Assembly: GCA_018697195.1 (NCBI GenBank)
Contig: CM031873.1
Location: 310,001 to 374,000, forward strand
Length of the DNA: 64,000 nucleotides
Source: Certhia americana
Lineage: Eukaryota; Chordata; Aves; Passeriformes; Certhiidae
Direction of reading: 5' to 3'
The position numbers and the translations under genes were made by a program. Positions 1 through 13,013 of the stretch are shown here, piece after piece. The notes under the pieces were generated by a model, which made no database searches, had not been told where the DNA came from, and saw only the letters and a program-made list of their open reading frames with translations. How positions within the stretch are numbered: the stretch's first letter is position 1; each line of letters begins with the position of its first letter.

Positions 1-3000
1 TGAGATTTTGACATCATCTCTCCACCATACAAGGACCCCTCACTATATTTTTCTTCAGGAGAGCCCTGAACCCCTCCTGTGCTCAGGTACGTGGAGCCAG
101 GCCACGTGTGCCAGCTGTGTCTTTTCCTGCAGGACAGACCTTTGCTGCTCCTCACTGTCATCTCCTCGACATCCACACCCTGCCCAACAGGCAGGGAATT
201 CTTGGCTTTCCCCTTTGGGCTGGGATTCAGCCCCCTACACAACCCTTCCCAATAAAAACTGAGGTGCAACCTGTCTAAAATCACCCCTGGCTGACACACA
301 GCCATCCAAACTTTGGGGAGATAAATTCTTGACTTTGTTTCTGGGGACTGAAATTGGAAGGCAAGAGGCTGAATCCTAGGTTTTCCTCCAGCTTTGTCTC
401 CAGGATGGTAACACATCCTGCTCTCACTCCATGTCGGGCTGGTCTGCATTCCCTGGGGACAGGGACCAGCTTCTCTCAGCTTTGTGCCCTCCAGAAATCC
501 CTTCTCTCAGCTGGAGTCAATGGGAAGACCTGAGGCTCTGGTAGGGAGCAGTGAAATCCTCTGCTCTGGGGGATTAAACAGCCAGGTTAGCCTTCAGGGA
601 GTTTGCCCATTTCTTCCCGAAATTAGGCAGCGATTTATCAAAATCTCATCAGGATAAAAACCAAAATTCAGGTGCTGAGCAATCCATTTCCTATGAGGTG
701 AACAACTGTTTTTACAGGTATAAGTGAGGCCAGATTTTCTACAGATGAGGGGAAATTCTTCATTTTGCGAGTTGGAATTGGGTTTTTCTTTTCAAGCAGG
801 GAAGGGGGGAGTGAAGGAGGCAGGAAATGTAAAAGATTTTGGAAACATGAAATGAATAGGTCAAGACACATCATTTTACTGAATCGAAGCAGGAGGCAAC
901 AGCTTGAAATTGAAATTAAATAGACCACCTGCAAGAAAAGGAGAGGAAGGAGAGATGAGGAAGAGGGGAGGGAGGGTCAGCGCTGGCATGAATATAAACC
1001 ACACATTTTTTAAAAGCACCCGTCAGTGAATTATTAAAGATGCTTGTTTCAGGTTTGGACATCTTGGCAGTTGTGATGGGAAACGTGCCAAGGCACATGA
1101 GCAGGGCTTGAATACTTATTTTTGAATTCCTGGCAGGCACCTTTCCTGTACTCTAAAACACCAACTCCAGTGAGTGGTTGGAGGAAAAGCTCTCACTCTA
1201 GGAGCGGAAAAGATCTCAGCTCCCACCCCCAAAGCCTGCAGTGAAGTGCTGGACGTGACAGGGGTGTTTATGCAGAGGCATGAGTGTGGATTTGGAGCAT
1301 TATAGACTCTTCTCCCCGTTCTCCAGTTCAGCCTGTCCAAGTTATCCATGCAAAGTTCCCCCTGCAGGCACACACAGAGGCACTACTGCCCCCTTGGCTG
1401 GATCCTCCAGCAGCTCTGAGTGCCAGCACTGAGCTCCCAGCTCCACCGTCCACCTCTCCTGACCTACATCTCATCAATCCTTTCTCCTTTGGGCTTTCTC
1501 AGCAGCCATCTCACCCAGGGCCTCGGGAGAGCATCTGCCCCGGAGCTCCTTCAGCACATCTTGCTGGAGCAGCAAGGTGCTAATTCCTGTCCTCCCTGAC
1601 CAGATACAATAAATCCTGGAGCTCGGAGATAGGCTCAGAGCTCCTGCTGGGAAGCTGCGGCACATTCCCGGTGGCCTTGGCACTCCTGCCTATCTGTCTG
1701 GACCATTGAAGGCTGGGCCTGAGGCTCCACATGCTGCTGGAAATCTCATTTGAGCAAATCCCCCTCCCTCGCTCCCCCTCCCAGTTTGATCAGCACTTTG
1801 CAATGGGGAATGAAGCAAAGCAAAGCTTGGTGGAGGGTAAATTTGATCCCTGCCCATGACAAAGCAAGGGAAACCACAGACTGTGGCTTGAGAACAGCGT
1901 GGAGCAGACAGGAGAAAGTTACAGCGCGTGGGACGGAATAAATCCAAGAAATTGCCAGAATATTTGTAAATAAAATAATAACCAGTGAAGTGAACTAAGC
2001 TGACACGCGAAATGTGCATGTTGATTAAAACAGCCCTGGAGACCATTAAATGACAAAGTCACTGTTGATGCCAACAAAACCCCAACCGTAGCCCTGATGC
2101 ATATTCATAACGTGGGAGCAGCGCTAACTAGGAGCTGGGCTTGGGAACAGCTCACATGGAGCCACGGGGAGACTGCTCGGTGCCTGACAAATTTGGGAAG
2201 GCTACAAGCGTTGAAATCTCTCTTTGTTACTTAACAAACATGGAAGTAAGGGAATGCCATACCTCTTGTTATGGAAATGGCACACAGTGCTGAGGATATA
2301 TGATAAGTCTAGGAGAGAATTACAAACATTCAGGGCTGATCCCTTTGAAATCTCTGGGAGTTTTGCCATTTATTTCAATGGGGGCTTTGCCGAGTCCTTA
2401 CAATGGTCGTAGTCATTTATCTGCAGGCATTGATGTGGTTCCCTTGGCCTTGGCAGCCCCGTGCTCCTCACGGGTACCTGGAAAAGGGGTTGGTGTCCTG
2501 TGGGGCAGTGCCATCATCCCTTGAGTAAACAGGTGGGTGCAGAGGTGTGTCCCAGGGGAGGACAGGTGAGGGAGGGACATCAGGGCACTCCCCACCTGCT
2601 CTGCTCAGCCATCCCTTTCCACCTTGGGCAGCTCCTTCCAGCCACAGCATCCCAGGCACCTCCTGGCCACCAGGCAGTGCTCGGGGTCTCCGGAGCCAAT
2701 TTCACCCCAAACTGAGCATAGAGTGGGCAATGAGTTTGAGATCCAGCAGGGTGGGTGGGGGCATGGCAGTGAGTGTTGAAGAGCTCCAGACAAGGTCCCT
2801 GACAGCTCCTCTGTGAGGACACTTGGTCAGGTCCCCTCTGGGGACAGGGGGCTGTGGTCCTTCAGCACTGGGGGTTTTGTGGCAGCTGACTGAAAATGAA
2901 ATAAATTCCTTCCTGCACAGCCTGTACCAAGGCCCTGGTGCCTCCCATCTGACAGCAAAACCTGAGTGGAGGGACAGTCAGGCTTTATTCCATGTACTGA

Positions 3001-4944
3001 GATGTCAAAAGTCAAAAGCTGCACCAGAGCAGCCGGGGGCTGCTGTCCAGAGCCTTGTCCTGACAACTGCCTGCACTCCAGGAATGTCACCACTGACCTG
3101 TTTTCAGGGGTAACTTTGTGGGTCCTCCACTAACAACCTCACCCTACAACACTGCTGTTTGTACCCTTGCAAAGCTCAGCCCCTGCTATTTCATCTCCAA
3201 ATAAATATTATAAATAAATATCAATACATTACTTCCCTCCAAAGCCCTCATTGTGTGACTTTAATCTACCTCTAGGATTGTCTGACATGTATAAGGTGTC
3301 CAGTTATTTACTAAAACCAAAGGGGAAGCAGTAAATTACAGATTTACACTGGACATTAAAGGAACTTGCCCTAAAACACTTGTTCTGTTGCTCAGGTTAA
3401 GGTTGGTATCTCCAACTACAGCTCTGCTGTGGAGCAAGGCACTGAAGAAGGTTACTTGAGTATTATCTTAATTGCAATTACTACCTCTGACCTATCTGGC
3501 TATTACCAGGTGATTTGTTCAGCCAGACGCTTCTGTTTGCCTTTATGACTGATGGAAAGACACCCAGGAAGAGGAAAGGATAAATCATTGGGGATGGAGG
3601 GAACAAAAAATAGCCGTAAATCTGCCCTGTCACTTCAAGAAGAAGCAAGTGGGCCGAAAGCATTTAGGGAGTGGATTTATTCTGCCTGTATTTTCCACCT
3701 CGGGAAGTCAGAGCTCCCAGTGGGGCAGACAGGAAGGTGGAGAAAAAGAGTTGAGGACTCCCAGCAGAAGCTGCTGCTGTGAATGGCAGTTTGCTGGTGG
3801 GAATAAAATGTTTCTTGTTTGTTCCAAGACGGAGATAACGGAGTCAAGGGGTCAAGTGGTGTGGGAATGCGAAAGCCCTGTGGGTAATGTAGCATGATAA
3901 AAAATGAGGGATCTGGGCACAGGACATCACTGCCACAATAGACCAACTGGCAATTCAGAAAGAGCTCAGATCTTGTCTCTATTTAAATATTGACTGATAA
4001 TCTCACTCCATTACCTCTCTGTCCAAAAGGTATGCAGATACCCCCAGCCCACTGCAGTATCCTGAGGGGCTCGTCCTGTGTTTGATGAGGTACTAATTGG
4101 GGTGGGGGAGCCTTGTTCTCTCTCATCCATCAATCTTTTAGTCACATGCACAATTAATGGAGCTATTTAGCTGCCCAGGAGTGACCAGCACACAGGAACT
4201 GACCCCAAACCTGCCAGGTCCTGCCTGGCAGCAAGGAGGGGGACAGGACGAGGAGGAGCCCTGGGATGCTCGGGACTCTCCTGTCCTGGCCCTGGGGCTG
4301 TGGACATGGGAAACCACGGAGAATCCATGTGCAGTAACATCCCTCCCTCCCCTGGGTTTGGGCACAGGGTTGCATTTCAGATGAACTGACAGGAAAGTGG
4401 AGCCAAACTGGATCCCATCAGAGTGCAGGATGGGGAGAGGAGGGTGAACCCAGCCAGGAGCTCTGGGAATCCACGGCAGGGAGAAAGTTATAGAAAAATA
4501 AACCCTGTGGGGGCTCTTTACTTACTTTTCTCCCTGCCACCTTTATCATGTGCCTCCTCCTCCTGCCCAAGCCTTTCCAAACACGGGGAAATTTCCAGTT
4601 CTGAATTACTGCTCTGGCATGACACGGAGCAGAAATGTCTCAGGGCTCCCATGTGCCTCTGCTTTACTCTCTTGCAGAGTGCTGCAGATGCTGATCAATG
4701 CTGATCACTTCTGGAATTATCTGAATTGCTGCCACAGGCTGGATCTGCCACTGCATGAGGCAAACAGGGCAGAGAGGGAGGTGTGGAGAGCTGGGTACTC
4801 CAGGGAGATGTTTGTGAATACCGTGTCCCTTTCCATGGGATAGCAAGGACCACCCTGCAGGGAAAGGAGGGGAAAATCTCTTTATGGGGCCTGTAGCACA
4901 GTGGTGAGGAGCACCTTCACCTGCATGTGTTTTTTCTAAGGAGA
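1..4944. other. Noncoding single-copy sequence, no gene recognised
   Basis: I found no exon, RNA gene or clear repeat here. All open frames are under 120 codons, overlap on both strands and show no recognisable domain. Short AT-rich stretches occur (for example 3195-3235, with repeated AAATA motifs). Local base composition is ordinary for a bird genome. Confidence 0.5.
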
Positions 4945-5055
4945 GGATCACTGCATTTCACAGCAGGGAAACTGAGGCACAGAAGTGTTAAATTGCTGAA
5001 GTCACAGGGCAGATCAGAGGAGAGAACTCAGGAGCTGAGCCTGCCTTCCCTTCTC
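4945..5055 (-). repeat. MIR SINE fragment, antisense
   Basis: The + strand contains GGGAAACTGAGGCACAGAAG (from about 4965), followed by a TTAAATTGCTGAAGTCACAG-like segment and an acidic-looking AGAGGAGAGAACTCAGGAGC stretch. This is the reverse complement of the MIR core: the part that reads towards CTGTGCCTCAGTTTCC in sense orientation, plus the ACTTGCCCAAGGTCACAC-type segment. MIRs are ancient amniote SINEs and survive as diverged fragments in birds. Boundaries are approximate. Confidence 0.75.
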
Positions 5056-5648
5056 TGTCTTTCCCAGTTCCCATTCCCCATGGCTGTGGATTCATTTGCA
5101 CCGCCGGGATGGGTCTCCAAATTGTGCACATTGACCTGATGGAGAACCCACTTCTCCTGAATGCACAGTCACTTGGAGATGCTCTCAGCAAAGCCACTGA
5201 ACCCACAGCAGTGTTTTTCCAGGTGGCTGGCAACCCTCCTATCACGATGTGTCAGCAAGAGATGATCAGCTGCCCCATGTCATTCTTAGGGCTTGCTGTG
5301 TTCACCAGAATGGAAAACATGAGGCCGGTGCCAAGACTGGTGTTTAAATAAGGTGTCTCCTGCCATGAGACATCTGTCCAGCTGTGGCTGTGCTCAGCTC
5401 TCTGTAAACTGCAGCAGCTCCCCTGATTTATTGTTGCCAGATTAACAGCATGGGAACATTATCTGTTTAATCCTCAGTGGGATGGAACCAGGAGGGAGTG
5501 TGGATCAGGCTAGCAAAGCAAACTTGCTCCACAAACCTTGCTCCAGCAGCACCTTCTTGGTAAAAACATGGGATGTGCCCTCAGCTGCCTTCCCTGGCCC
5601 TTCTAATTAGACACTGCTGGGCAGTGCTGGCCATGTAGGAGAAGAAAA
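5056..5648. other. Noncoding sequence, nothing recognised
   Basis: This stretch lies between the MIR fragment and the microsatellite. The only open frame (5109-5351, 80 codons) has no recognisable domain and no clear splice or start context. I treat it as chance. Confidence 0.45.
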
Positions 5649-5809
5649 CTATAATAATAGTAATAATAATAATAATAATAACAATAATAGTAGTAATAAT
5701 AATAACAACAACAACAACAACATGAAGAGCAAGATGAAGAAGAAGAAGAAGAAGGGGAAGAAGAAGAAGAGAAAGAGGAAGAGGAAGAGGAAGAGGAAAG
5801 GAAAAAAGT
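5649..5809. repeat. Composite AAT / AAC / GAA microsatellite
   Basis: An AAT-type run (about 5650-5703) passes into AAC triplets (5704-5722). After a short CATGAAGAGCAAGATG linker it becomes GAA and GAGGAA triplets to about 5806. The three motifs differ stepwise at one position, as expected for a microsatellite that has mutated and re-expanded. The open frame on the opposite strand encodes only Ser, Cys and Tyr runs and is not a gene. Confidence 0.95.
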
Positions 5810-7890
5810 CAAGGTGTCAGTCAGGTAGGCATTGCATTGCAAGCAAAGAAATGTAAACGAATTTCCTTTCCAGACAGTGAGAAGAAGTGAGGATAATGGA
5901 AGTATAAGCTTGGGGTCCTGCCAAATTCAGTGTGTGTTCAGTGCTTCTTCCACCTTCCAGAGAGAGAAGGAGTGGGACCAACCCACAGCTGCACCACAAG
6001 TCCTGTGCTGAGCTTGCCTTGAGGTATCAAGTGTCAACCTTTACTTACAAAGCACAGCAACTCCTTTTAAATCTGCAGCCACACTGTAAAATACATTCCC
6101 TGTCTCCAGAAACGTCCCTGGGGACCAAAGGCAGGGGAGAAGTGACAGAGATGGGTTTTGCTTACAGTGACACCTCATCTCTGCCCTGTGCCTCCATCAC
6201 GTGGTGTCCTGACCCAGTGGGTCAGTCCCTCCTCTGAGGGGATTTTACAGCTCCTCAGCCTGGTCTGTTCTTGCCACGTTTGTGCCCTGCCCTGCAAACC
6301 CATCTCAGCACCTCCTGCTGCTCCCATGCCAGGACAGGCCACAAAATCATTCCTGCTGTAAAAATAAACAGAGAGCCAAAGGGAGAACCTTTTGGGGTCA
6401 GTGTTCGAAATGGATCTGAATTAAAAATCACTCTTTTCTCTTCTGTTCTGCAGAAGGTTTTAGCCCTGAACCTGCCCAGCTCCCATGGGCTGAGCTCATG
6501 GGGGTGATGCAGGTCGCTGATGGGAGAGTTGCGTGTCCTGTAGCAGCCAGAGTGACAACATTCCCAGGAATCTGACCCACAGAGGGAACCAAACCAACCC
6601 CCCCATTATTAACAGAGAACAGCAGTGCTGGCTTCAATAATTGATGCACCAAAAGCATATAAAAGAACCTCCAATGATACATTATTAAAAACAGCTATTT
6701 GTAAGGTGCTGTGAAAACAAATGTAGAGAGGGGAGCTGAGAGGGAGCCTGAGGAAAGGGATGGTGAGGCAGGAGAGGAAAGCAAAGGCAGCAGAGGTGGT
6801 GCAGTCTGTCCAACACCCCCCACCCAGCCTGAGATCTCACCTGAAGGACACCAAACCCACGTCTGGCGACTGTGGGGATGGGCCCTCAACGTGGCACAAG
6901 CACATACTCTGTCTTGATTCAGCCAAATAAATTTATTATTGTTTATTATTTATTCCTACATATTCAGGAAAAGGGGGGTGTGATTTCTCCCTCCCCACTG
7001 ACTGATGAGGGAACCTGGGGGTTATTTTGCCTCTTATTTTTCCTCCTAACTTAAGGGAGGGCTGAATTCAGACTTCTGGTCCAGCTTTTTTGATGAGTTT
7101 ACTTGCTAAGCCCCCAAATTAACATATGCCCTTCATAAAGCCCACCAAGACCATGAGGGTGTGACACTGGGGACAGCTGGAGGACAAACATGGCCAGTCC
7201 TGAAGAGAGTCAGGAACATTCGGGGTTCTTCTGGGATTTTCCACTGAAGGATCTCTCTGTCAAAATGCAGATTCATTTATGTCAAAACAATTTGTGGAAA
7301 AGAGTTGGTTTTGAGAAATTTATTCTTCTGAAGCTTCTTTCAAAAAAAATTTTTGCAGTCATCTTTCTGACATACTCAGGTTATGACACCTGGCTTTTTA
7401 GGGCCAAACCAAGTTTTCCACTCTAACAGAGTCTCCTTTGGACATATGATGTCATCTGAAACCAGCTACAAAGACCTCGTTCAGGGAACTTCCTGGCCCT
7501 GGATGGACTAGTGGGAATAAGGGCACAGAGGGATATTTTGTGTTGACAAAATAAGCACTTTCTTCCTTGAAAGTTGGCTGCATCATTTATTTAAGCCTAG
7601 TCAATATTTAATGGAGTGCTAACACACACATTAAATGTATTGTGAGTACTCCTGGCCTGACGTCCTGAGCTGCACAGCAGCAGGAGCAACTCTGCAGCAA
7701 TCCACGGCAGCAATTCCATCAACTCTGCTGCTCCACTTGGGAAATCTCTCAGGACCATCCTGAAACACTTGAGAAAACACAAAAGCAGACACTTTGGGCT
7801 CAGCAGCAGTGGAGGGGCCAGCAGAGCTGCTGTGACCAGCGGGTTGAGCTCATGGGATGGGATCCATGGGCATGGGATCACCACAGCACC
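5810..7890. other. Noncoding sequence, nothing recognised
   Basis: No exon, RNA gene or clear interspersed repeat was found. The longest open frame (7597-7980, minus, 127 codons) has no domain signature and runs into the next repeat block. Confidence 0.45.
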
Positions 7891-7892
7891 AG

Positions 7893-8118
7893 AATGAGGA
7901 GCCCTGTCCTGGGTACTCACCTTTTCTGTCGGAGCCTTGCCCGTTGGGCACTCACCGTCGGAGGAGCCCTGCCTGGGCACTCACCTGTCTGAGAGCCCTG
8001 TTCCTGCACTCACCTGTGCACAGTCACAAAAAAAGGCAGGGGGCGAGGTCGGGCGAGACTGGGCACTCACCTGTCTGAGGAGCCCTGTCCTGGGCACTCA
8101 CCTGTGCACAGCCCTGGG
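7893..8118 (+). repeat. Degenerate minisatellite, about 32-33 bp unit
   Basis: The motifs GAGCCCTG..C and GGGCACTCACC alternate at least five times (for example near 7898, 7930, 7963, 7994 and 8079) with a spacing of roughly 32-33 bp. A unique GGCAGGGGGCGAGGTCGGGC insert near 8035 interrupts the array. Units are diverged, so the array is probably old. Confidence 0.75.
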
Positions 8119-11100
8119 CACCATCCTGGGCTCCCCGGACCAGGGACTGCTCTGCTGAGAAGATGTTTTGTGTGAGGTGGGGAGGGTCGGGGCAGAGGGG
8201 TTTAAAGCCCTTTCTTTGCCTCCCTGTGACCTCGCTGAAGGGCAGTCCAGGGGGATTAGGCACAAACAGAGCACGGGCTGATGAGCAGGTGCTGCAGCTC
8301 AGCCCCAGCCGGAGCCCTCCTGCCTGCACCCCTCTGTCCTCCCTGCTCCTTTCCTCTGCTCTGGCACTCTCTGACAACGAACTCTTTTCTTCTCCAGTTG
8401 ATTCCTGCTGTGCCACGGCTGATGCACATCCCTGCTCTGCCTTTGCTGGGAAGTTTTTCCTCCTGTCCCTCTTGGAAAGGCGCGTTTTGTTGGCTGAGCA
8501 GGAAGCAGAGCGTTGCTGCAGGGATGCTCAGACATTGCTTAGAGCGATGGGAGTGCTGCGAGAACTGCTGAGAGCCCAGGGGGGGATTCCAGGGATCCTG
8601 CACCACCCATTTCACTGCAGACACACCGAAATGTGCCACCTGCAGCCTCCTCCCTGTGCTGGATGTAAACCAGGAACGGGACACGGTGTTAACACTCAGC
8701 CAGCAGCCTTGGAACATTTGTGTCCCTTCTGCTTTGGGCACAGCTCCTTTGAACAGACCTGACATCCCCCCTTTATCACCCTGCCACCCGAGGAGCCAGC
8801 ACCTTGCTGCCCTGGAATGTCACATGTGTGACAGCTGGGGGACTCCCGGGAGAAGTCTGCAGAAGTTTTTGGGAAGGCAGGGAAGCGACCACAGGGCTGG
8901 GTGAGCCTGGGACAGGGAACATCCCGGCTGCTGCCGCTGGAAACCCCGCTCTCCTCTCATGGTCGGGTCAGGGGAAGGGTCGAGATCTGCTGACTTCCCT
9001 GTGGCCATCCAGCCAGTGACACCTAAATATTTTCCTCCTCCAGGAGACAAAGGGAGGAAGGCGGCCTGGCTCTTGTCAGGCATGGAGCTGACAGCTTTAC
9101 AGCCTCACTGGGGAGAGGAGCTGAAAGAAAGAGCGTTGGACTTAATCTGTGCTGACAGGGCTGGGTGATGGGTATTTTTATAGTGGAGGAAATGTATCGA
9201 ACAGGGGAAATTAGACCAGAAGATGATAAGGATCTGAGCCTGACACAGCCAATTAATAGATGTTTACAAATGATTAAAGCCGATAGATCAAAGTGAATGC
9301 ACTCCTTTTTACCTCTAGATTGTTTGGAATGCCCCAACTGGTGGTGACTGTCTTGTCCCCAAAGGGCCTTCTCCAGCCCATGGCCAGCCTGCAGCAACTG
9401 GGCAGTGCAGGTTTCTGCTGCAGCCAAATGCTCCCAACAACTGCAGCACCTCAGCACAGCATTTGGGAGGGATCAGGGCAGCCCTGAACAGCTCCACACT
9501 CAGTGTTTGGGTAAATAGGGGCATAATTCCTCTTTGTCTAACGCATGGGGAACATTTCTCTGCCTTGCACATCTCCCTGAACCCAAAAAGTCAACAGAGA
9601 AAACAAACAAGGTGTGTGGTGCAGAGGGAGAGATCCCAGTACCCAAACACAGCACCCAGCAGCTCTTCCATGGAGAGCCCCTGGCTGCTCCAGGAGGGAT
9701 CTGGGCCTCCCACAAATCCTGTGTCACATCTCTTGGAGTGAGCTTGGCAGGAGACAAGGGCACTGCCACGCTGCTCTTTGGGGACATGCATCCCTTGTGC
9801 TCCAGCAGGGAGCTTGCCCAAGTGAGAGTGAGCCCAGTGGTCAGTGAAAGTTGGGGCAATGAGAAGGACTGAGTGGGCAAACTCCTTCCCTTGGCACGCC
9901 TGCCCTACTAGGGGCTGTGCCAATGCAGTGTAAACAAGAGCAAGGTCTTTGTGTGGGAAAAGTCTCCATCCCCAAAGCCAATTAAAGCTAATTAACAGAT
10001 GCTTACACATCCAAAGAGAGCCTCGAGAGCCCCGGTTTGGGGAGTGGGACAGGCTCAGCACCGTGCCCTGCCTGCTCTTCTGCAGGTGCTCCTTCCCCTG
10101 CCATGCCCAAGTGGCACCTCCAGCAGAGCCCCTGGATGCTGCTTGGAGCTTCAGGAGCTGCAGGGATGTTTGGGATAAAGCTCTTGGTAAAAACTGCAGG
10201 GACAGGGATGCACCAGGGCTCAGCTGCTCCCAGACATGGAGAGTCCAACACTGACTTCACTGAGGTGAAGGGAGGAGACATCAAGGTCCCTTTAGGAGAC
10301 ATTACTGTCATTTTAGGGTACTGTCCTGCCACGGCCACACACTTGGCTCCAATGTGGCCAAAACCTTTAGCAGGTGCCTGCCTGAGTACCCAAGGTGTCA
10401 CCCATGTCCCCCTGAACTCAGCTTATCCCTCTTTGCCACCTCCACCTCCACCTGGATTGCACTAAGCTGGACATGCAGCTTTGGAAAAGGGTGGTGAGAG
10501 TCAATAGTGTGAGCCCGGCCATACAACAGGGCTAGTCTGCTTTACATTGCTTCCAGGTGCTAAATTCCTTGGAAACTGTATTTCCCATAAGCCCAGGTAA
10601 TATTTTCCAGGGTACTCAGTGACTTAACAACTTACATGACATGGACTTGCACTGAAATTTGGGCTTCAGAACCCAGATCTGAGCAAGAACACGTGTGCAG
10701 TATTAGTCTGGGCTCCTGACTCCCAGCTAGGACCTGAAGCTTAGGACTGGATCTGGGCTGAAGCATTCAAGTTACTGACTTTGGCTCCTAAGTCACCCTC
10801 AGGCTTTATTTATATTTAACCTTGACCAAGTCTGTGGCCTGCCCACAGGTTCTCCTCCATGTGAGAATCCTCAGCAGCATCAACATTTATTTTTAAATCC
10901 AATCCTTGGACAAGGCACAAACCCAGAATCCTGAACACTACAAATATTAAAGTTCTGCTAAGACTTTGCATGGAGGAGAGGTGTTAACCCCAGGACCCTG
11001 GTTGGGTTCCAACTCAAGCAATTGCATTCAGCCTCTCACACTCCAAACTCCCTCTCCAGTTTCTCTTTCATTGTATTTTGTCCCTCTTTGCTTTGCCTAA

Positions 11101-11309
11101 GCCCTGTGATTTTATTAAATCTCTCCTCTTCATTTACAAACTTCTTCCAGCTCCACCAGTGGCAGAAGCAGGAGGAGTTGCATTGTTCCTCCCGCAGAAA
11201 AATAAATACAAAAATGTAGTTCTTTCTTGTTAATGTAATCTTTTGACTGTCTTAGGCTTTACTTTTGTATTCAAGGTAGAGTTGAAATTAAAATATATGC
11301 AAAAAAATA
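8119..11309. other. Noncoding sequence with candidate conserved islands
   Basis: The 199-codon + frame at 8163-8762 and its antisense partner have no recognisable domain, and I treat them as chance. Two AT-rich islands near 9165-9315 and 9940-10015 share the motif CCAATTAA followed by AGATGYTTACA and stand out from their GC-rich surroundings. They could be conserved noncoding elements. Otherwise I see nothing. Confidence 0.4.
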
Positions 11310-11512
11310 CACACAGCCATCCCTGCGGGACACACAGATATCCCTGCAGGACACACAGCCAGCCCTGCAAGACACACAGATATCCCTGCAAGACACACAG
11401 ATTTCCCTACAGGACACACAGATATCCCTGCAGGACACACACACAGATTTCCCTACGGCACACACCAGATATCCCTGCAGCACACAGATTTCCCTAAGGA
11501 CACACACGGGTA
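11310..11512 (+). repeat. Minisatellite, about 22-bp unit (ACACACAGATATCCCTGCAGG)
   Basis: Eight or so imperfect copies of a unit built from CACACAGAT, then ATCCCTGC or TTCCCTAC, then AGGA. Spacing is about 22 bp, with some copies varying in length. The two complementary open frames here (rich in HRYPCRT and SCRDICVS) are products of the repeat and not genes. Confidence 0.93.
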
Positions 11513-11940
11513 TATACACTGCTCCCTGCTGACAGAGGCACTGATGCTGCGAGGGTCGGTGGGAATGTGGAGGGATTTTGCTATGGGAGGTAGCTTGAGC
11601 CTGTGTGTAGGGCTCCCCGGTGACTCCTGCTCAGCTCCGTATCTCAGATGGTTTTTCAGCCTGCTTTGGCTGTTTGCTCAGCCTGCCCATGGTCTGTAAC
11701 TTTTGTGTTCAATGCTCACCCTTCCTCCTGAGGGTGGATGAACAGCTCCCTAACTCCAAAGGGCTTCAATGGTTCCGCAGTGTTTTTCAAGAACAGCGGT
11801 GCCTAAAGGCATTTTCCTGTCAAAGGGACAGACCTTAACCCTTGATCGAGCCCATGCAGCGCTCAGGGAGGCGTCAGGGAAAGCTCAATGAGAGAGAGGC
11901 ACTTGGGCTGTGACACCGCTGCGGATCACATGGCAGACAG
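11513..11940. other. Noncoding spacer between two minisatellites
   Basis: Unique sequence with one 72-codon frame (11620-11838) that has no recognisable features. No RNA gene or interspersed repeat was seen. Confidence 0.45.
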
Positions 11941-12106
11941 GATTTACACGGGACATAGCATTTACACAGAACAGGATTTACACAGAACAGCATTTACACA
12001 GGACAGGATTTACACAGAACACAGCATTTACACAGAACAGCATTTACACAGAACACAGCAATTACACAGGACAGGATTTACACAGAACAGCATTTACACA
12101 GGACAC
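11941..12106 (+). repeat. Minisatellite of TTTACACAGAACAGCA units
   Basis: About ten copies of a 16-18-bp unit combining ATTTACACAG with AACAG, GACAG or AACACAG. Unit lengths vary by two bases between subtypes. Two + open frames span it and encode YTEQ/HRT-type repeats, which is simply the repeat in translation. The TTTACAC core recurs in the unrelated array at 48.5 kb. Confidence 0.93.
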
Positions 12107-12904
12107 TGGCAGCATGAGGGAAGGCTCCACACTTCTGCTGTGACACTGTAAGGATATAATGAGGTGTCAGAAATAACTTATAAAGTACAGCTGAGGAGCG
12201 GGTTTGTAGGAGTGATTCCAGGGGGGTGTCTTTCAGCCAAACACCTGGGACACCCCCACAAATGCTCTATTTTTACAGACTACTTGTTTGTACCTGACCC
12301 CATGTGGCTCTGCAGCCTGTGCCCCATCCTAAAGGAGCAGGGTCCTGCCCCAGAGGAGCCAGTTGAGGTCCCAAGGTGCAAGTCAAGAAGAAACACACAC
12401 ACAATCACAGAGACCCTCATCTGGATGATTTCCCCTGCCCTCCACACGCAGCCCTTTCTCTAAGAGAGGATCTTTAAAAATGATTCATTAATTCTACAGC
12501 CAAATCCACCAGGCTGTGACAGGCGCCACTGCAACCTTAGATAACACCTTCTAATTTTTTAATCACTTGACAACTTTGATTTTCATTGCTAGGTGACAAT
12601 TCCTAGGGTTATAACAACTTGCCTCCCTGACATTTGATCCAGGGATCAGCAGTTCTCAAAACTTTTTTTTGACCTTCAGTGTTTCAAGTACTTGTTTTGG
12701 GGAGCCGAATCCCCCTCATCCCTCTCAGGGTGCAGGTCCTGCAGGGAGGCACAGAGGGTGTTGTACCTGTTGTGCCACAGGGTGCCCAGGGAAGGATGCT
12801 TTAAGGATCAGAGGCCTCATGAGGAATATAAAGGTACAAAATCTTATCTTATGTTCAGAGTAATCTGTTTGTTCCAGCCTGCTTTTTACACCAGTTCAAA
12901 GCAC
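12107..12904. other. Noncoding sequence, nothing recognised
   Basis: Unique sequence. AT-rich around 12540-12610. No exon, RNA gene or repeat was identified before the CR1 3' end that follows. Confidence 0.45.
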
Positions 12905-13013
12905 AACCTGGCTGTGTCCTGGTCCAGTGGGAGGTGTCCCTGTGCAGGGCAGGGGGTCGGAACAGGATGATCTTTAAGGTCGTTTCAACCCAAACCATTC
13001 CATGATTCTGAGA
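12905..13013 (+). repeat. CR1 LINE 3' end, sense
   Basis: The run CAGTGGGAGGTGTCCCTG is followed by GATGATCTTTAAGGTCGTTT, then CAACCCAAACCATTCCATGATTCTG. This is the characteristic CR1 3' UTR and terminal ATTCTATGATTCTG-type octamer region. CR1 elements are the dominant LINEs of birds and are nearly always 5'-truncated, as here. Confidence 0.9.

Noticed and set aside
5603..5842. Ser/Cys/Tyr-rich minus frame
   Set aside because: Translation of the composite triplet microsatellite.
8163..8762. 199-codon + frame, possible exon
   Set aside because: Overlapping antisense frame of similar length, no domain, no convincing splice sites or codon bias. Chance frame in GC-rich DNA.
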